Positions 62,747 to 64,000 of a stretch of 64,000 bases of DNA are shown here, piece by piece. Location: assembly GCF_000697965.2 (NCBI RefSeq), contig NZ_CP015881.1, positions 1,672,944 to 1,736,943 of the forward strand, written 5' to 3'. The position numbers were made by a program, and so were the translations under genes. Each line of letters starts with the position of its first letter. Within the stretch, counting starts at the first letter, position 1. The notes under the pieces are model-generated. The model was not told the origin of the DNA. It did no database searches and saw only the letters and a program-made list of their open reading frames with translations. The DNA is from Ensifer adhaerens (GTDB taxonomy: Bacteria > Pseudomonadota > Alphaproteobacteria > Rhizobiales > Rhizobiaceae).

Positions 62747-64000
62747 ATGCAGACCCCATCTGAGGCCCCCTCGCCTTCACCCGAGGATGGCAGCTTTCCG
62801 GCTCGACGCCAAGGCGTGCTCGACTGGCTGATCATCGAAACGCGCAACGAGCGCTTCATTGACAATATCCTTGTCGAGTTGGGCGAACGGCTGCAGGCCG
62901 CCGGTATTCCGGTTGCGCGCGCCACGTTGCACTTCCGCATCAACCATCCGCAATGGCTCGGCGCTCGCATCCTGTGGCGCAAGGGGCTGGCCGAGGGCGA
63001 AATCGATCTCTACGACTATGGCACCCAGAACACCGCTCTCTACCTCAACAGCCCGCTCTACGTGATCAATAACGGTGGCACCGAGGTTCGAACCAACCTC
63101 GAGGACTTGACGGAAGAGCAGGAACAGAGCTCGCTCTATGTTGACCTCAGGGCCGAGGGCCTGACCGAATACATCGCCTGGCCGCTTGAGCACACGCTCG
63201 GCAAACGCCACATCGTCACCTTTGCCAGCGACCGGAAGGGCGGCTTCGAAGACGAACATCTGGCCTTTCTCGCGAAGATCGTGCCGGCGCTGGCGCTGGT
63301 CAGTGAAATCAGGCTGAAGAACCGTTTCGTCCGAACGCTGCTCGAAACCTATGTCGGCCCGCACGCGAGCGAACAGATCCTTGCCGGCGCCACCACACGG
63401 GGCAGCGGCGTCACCGTCGGTGCCGCCATCCTGATCTGCGACCTGCGCAATTTCACAAAGCTTTCCGATCTCTGGCCGCGCGACGACGTGATCGAACTGC
63501 TGAACGCCTATTTCGACGCCATGTCGGAACCGATCGAGCGCCATGGAGGCGAGATCCTCAAATTCATGGGTGACGGGCTGCTGGCGATCTTTCCGCTAAG
63601 CAACCCCGACGCCGCGGAGAATCTGCTCCAGGCGATCCGGGAGGCGGAGGCAGCCATCGCCGTCCTGAACCAGGACAACCTCTCGAAAGGTCGCGAGCCG
63701 CTCGGCTACGGCATCGGCGTGCATGTCGGCGACGTGATGTATGGCAATATCGGCTCGCGCCGCCGGCTCGACTTCACCGTCATCGGCCCCGCCGTCAACA
63801 TCGCCTCAAGGCTTGAGAGCCTGACCAAGGAAACCAAACGCCCGGTGCTGTTGTCGCGCGCCTTCGTCGAGCTGGCCGGCTGCGCCTCGAGCATGGAGCA
63901 TCTCGGCGCCTACCCGGTCAGGGGCATCGGTGAACCCATCGAGGTCTTCGCTTTTTCCGGCAACGAACCGGCACCGAAGCTGCGCCTCGCCGCAGGATAA
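62747..64000 (+). CDS. Class III adenylate cyclase
   Basis: A 417-residue cyclase, complete: its TAA stop ends at position 64000. An N-terminal GAF-like sensor region (about residues 20-190) precedes the catalytic domain (about 225-400). The two metal Asp residues are Asp232 in ICDLRNF and Asp276 in FMGDGLL, 44 residues apart as expected. Adenine-specificity residues are Lys272 in LKFMGDG and Asp342 in LDFTVIGPAVN, which favour ATP over GTP. The transition-state Asn and Arg follow in NIASRLE. Rhizobia typically encode many such cyclases, each with its own sensor domain. Confidence 0.92.
   Translation: MQTPSEAPSPSPEDGSFPARRQGVLDWLIIETRNERFIDNILVELGERLQAAGIPVARATLHFRINHPQWLGARILWRKGLAEGEIDLYDYGTQNTALYLNSPLYVINNGGTEVRTNLEDLTEEQEQSSLYVDLRAEGLTEYIAWPLEHTLGKRHIVTFASDRKGGFEDEHLAFLAKIVPALALVSEIRLKNRFVRTLLETYVGPHASEQILAGATTRGSGVTVGAAILICDLRNFTKLSDLWPRDDVIELLNAYFDAMSEPIERHGGEILKFMGDGLLAIFPLSNPDAAENLLQAIREAEAAIAVLNQDNLSKGREPLGYGIGVHVGDVMYGNIGSRRRLDFTVIGPAVNIASRLESLTKETKRPVLLSRAFVELAGCASSMEHLGAYPVRGIGEPIEVFAFSGNEPAPKLRLAAG

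Overview
This 64 kb window is GC-rich, densely coded DNA from an alphaproteobacterium, most likely a Rhizobiaceae member of the Ensifer/Sinorhizobium type. The signs are many ABC uptake systems next to catabolic enzymes, GntR/RpiR/LysR/IclR/AraC regulators beside almost every cluster, a GlxA-type regulator, HpaR-type aromatic catabolism and a class III adenylate cyclase. The genus is inferred from gene content. I saw no rRNA, tRNA, CRISPR array, insertion sequence or phage gene. The layout suggests a secondary replicon or an accessory, catabolism-rich part of a chromosome.

Region by region. (1) 1-6298: a ribose-type ABC importer, a GntR/FadR-type regulator, a UxuA-like mannonate dehydratase and an RraA-fold protein, probably for a hexuronate or related sugar acid. 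(2) 6332-12181: an Lrp-type regulator, a class V PLP enzyme with a desulfurase-like Cys loop, a persulfide-dioxygenase-like metallo-beta-lactamase, a TauE/SafE exporter, a TehA/SLAC1-type transporter and a GlxA-type regulator, read here as a sulfur (cysteine/persulfide/sulfite) detoxification set. (3) 12227-19676: a cytosine-deaminase-like hydrolase, an RpiR regulator, a polyamine-type ABC importer and a P1-family peptidase. (4) 19713-22769: an AraC regulator and the two-component 4-hydroxyphenylacetate 3-monooxygenase HpaBC. (5) 22918-27934: a GAF-GGDEF protein, a YitT-like membrane protein, adenine deaminase and a LysR regulator. (6) 27980-37648: an aldehyde dehydrogenase, an amino-acid/amine permease, an IclR regulator, and a tight five-gene operon (UPF0261, HAD, two class III PLP enzymes, APH-fold kinase) whose substrate is not known. 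(7) 37669-45229: HpaR and the lower homoprotocatechuate meta-cleavage operon, with an aromatic amino acid decarboxylase embedded in it. (8) 45364-53064: peptidase T, an AraC regulator and a sugar/polyol ABC importer with a polyol dehydrogenase. (9) 53105-64000: an alpha/beta-hydrolase-like membrane protein, a NarL-type two-component system lying between two secreted glycine-rich proteins, an EAL protein, a small hypothetical protein, a lipoprotein, an OmpR-type two-component system and an adenylate cyclase.

How the parts may work together. HpaBC would hydroxylate 4-hydroxyphenylacetate to homoprotocatechuate. The operon 16 kb away would cleave it and carry it to succinic semialdehyde and pyruvate; the decarboxylase inside that operon could feed tyrosine or DOPA into it as amines. 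The kinase and class III PLP pair resembles the hydroxylysine or ethanolamine-phosphate phospholyase route. Several intergenic regions carry clear inverted repeats next to a regulator gene: TTGTTGGWCCA copies for GntR, a 23-bp palindrome for IclR, TTAACGTGTTAA for HpaR, and a GGTCCTARGG box shared by the two glycine-rich genes that flank the NarL-type system.

All functions are read from sequence motifs and family knowledge without database searches. Start codons were chosen by Shine-Dalgarno quality and overlap geometry.
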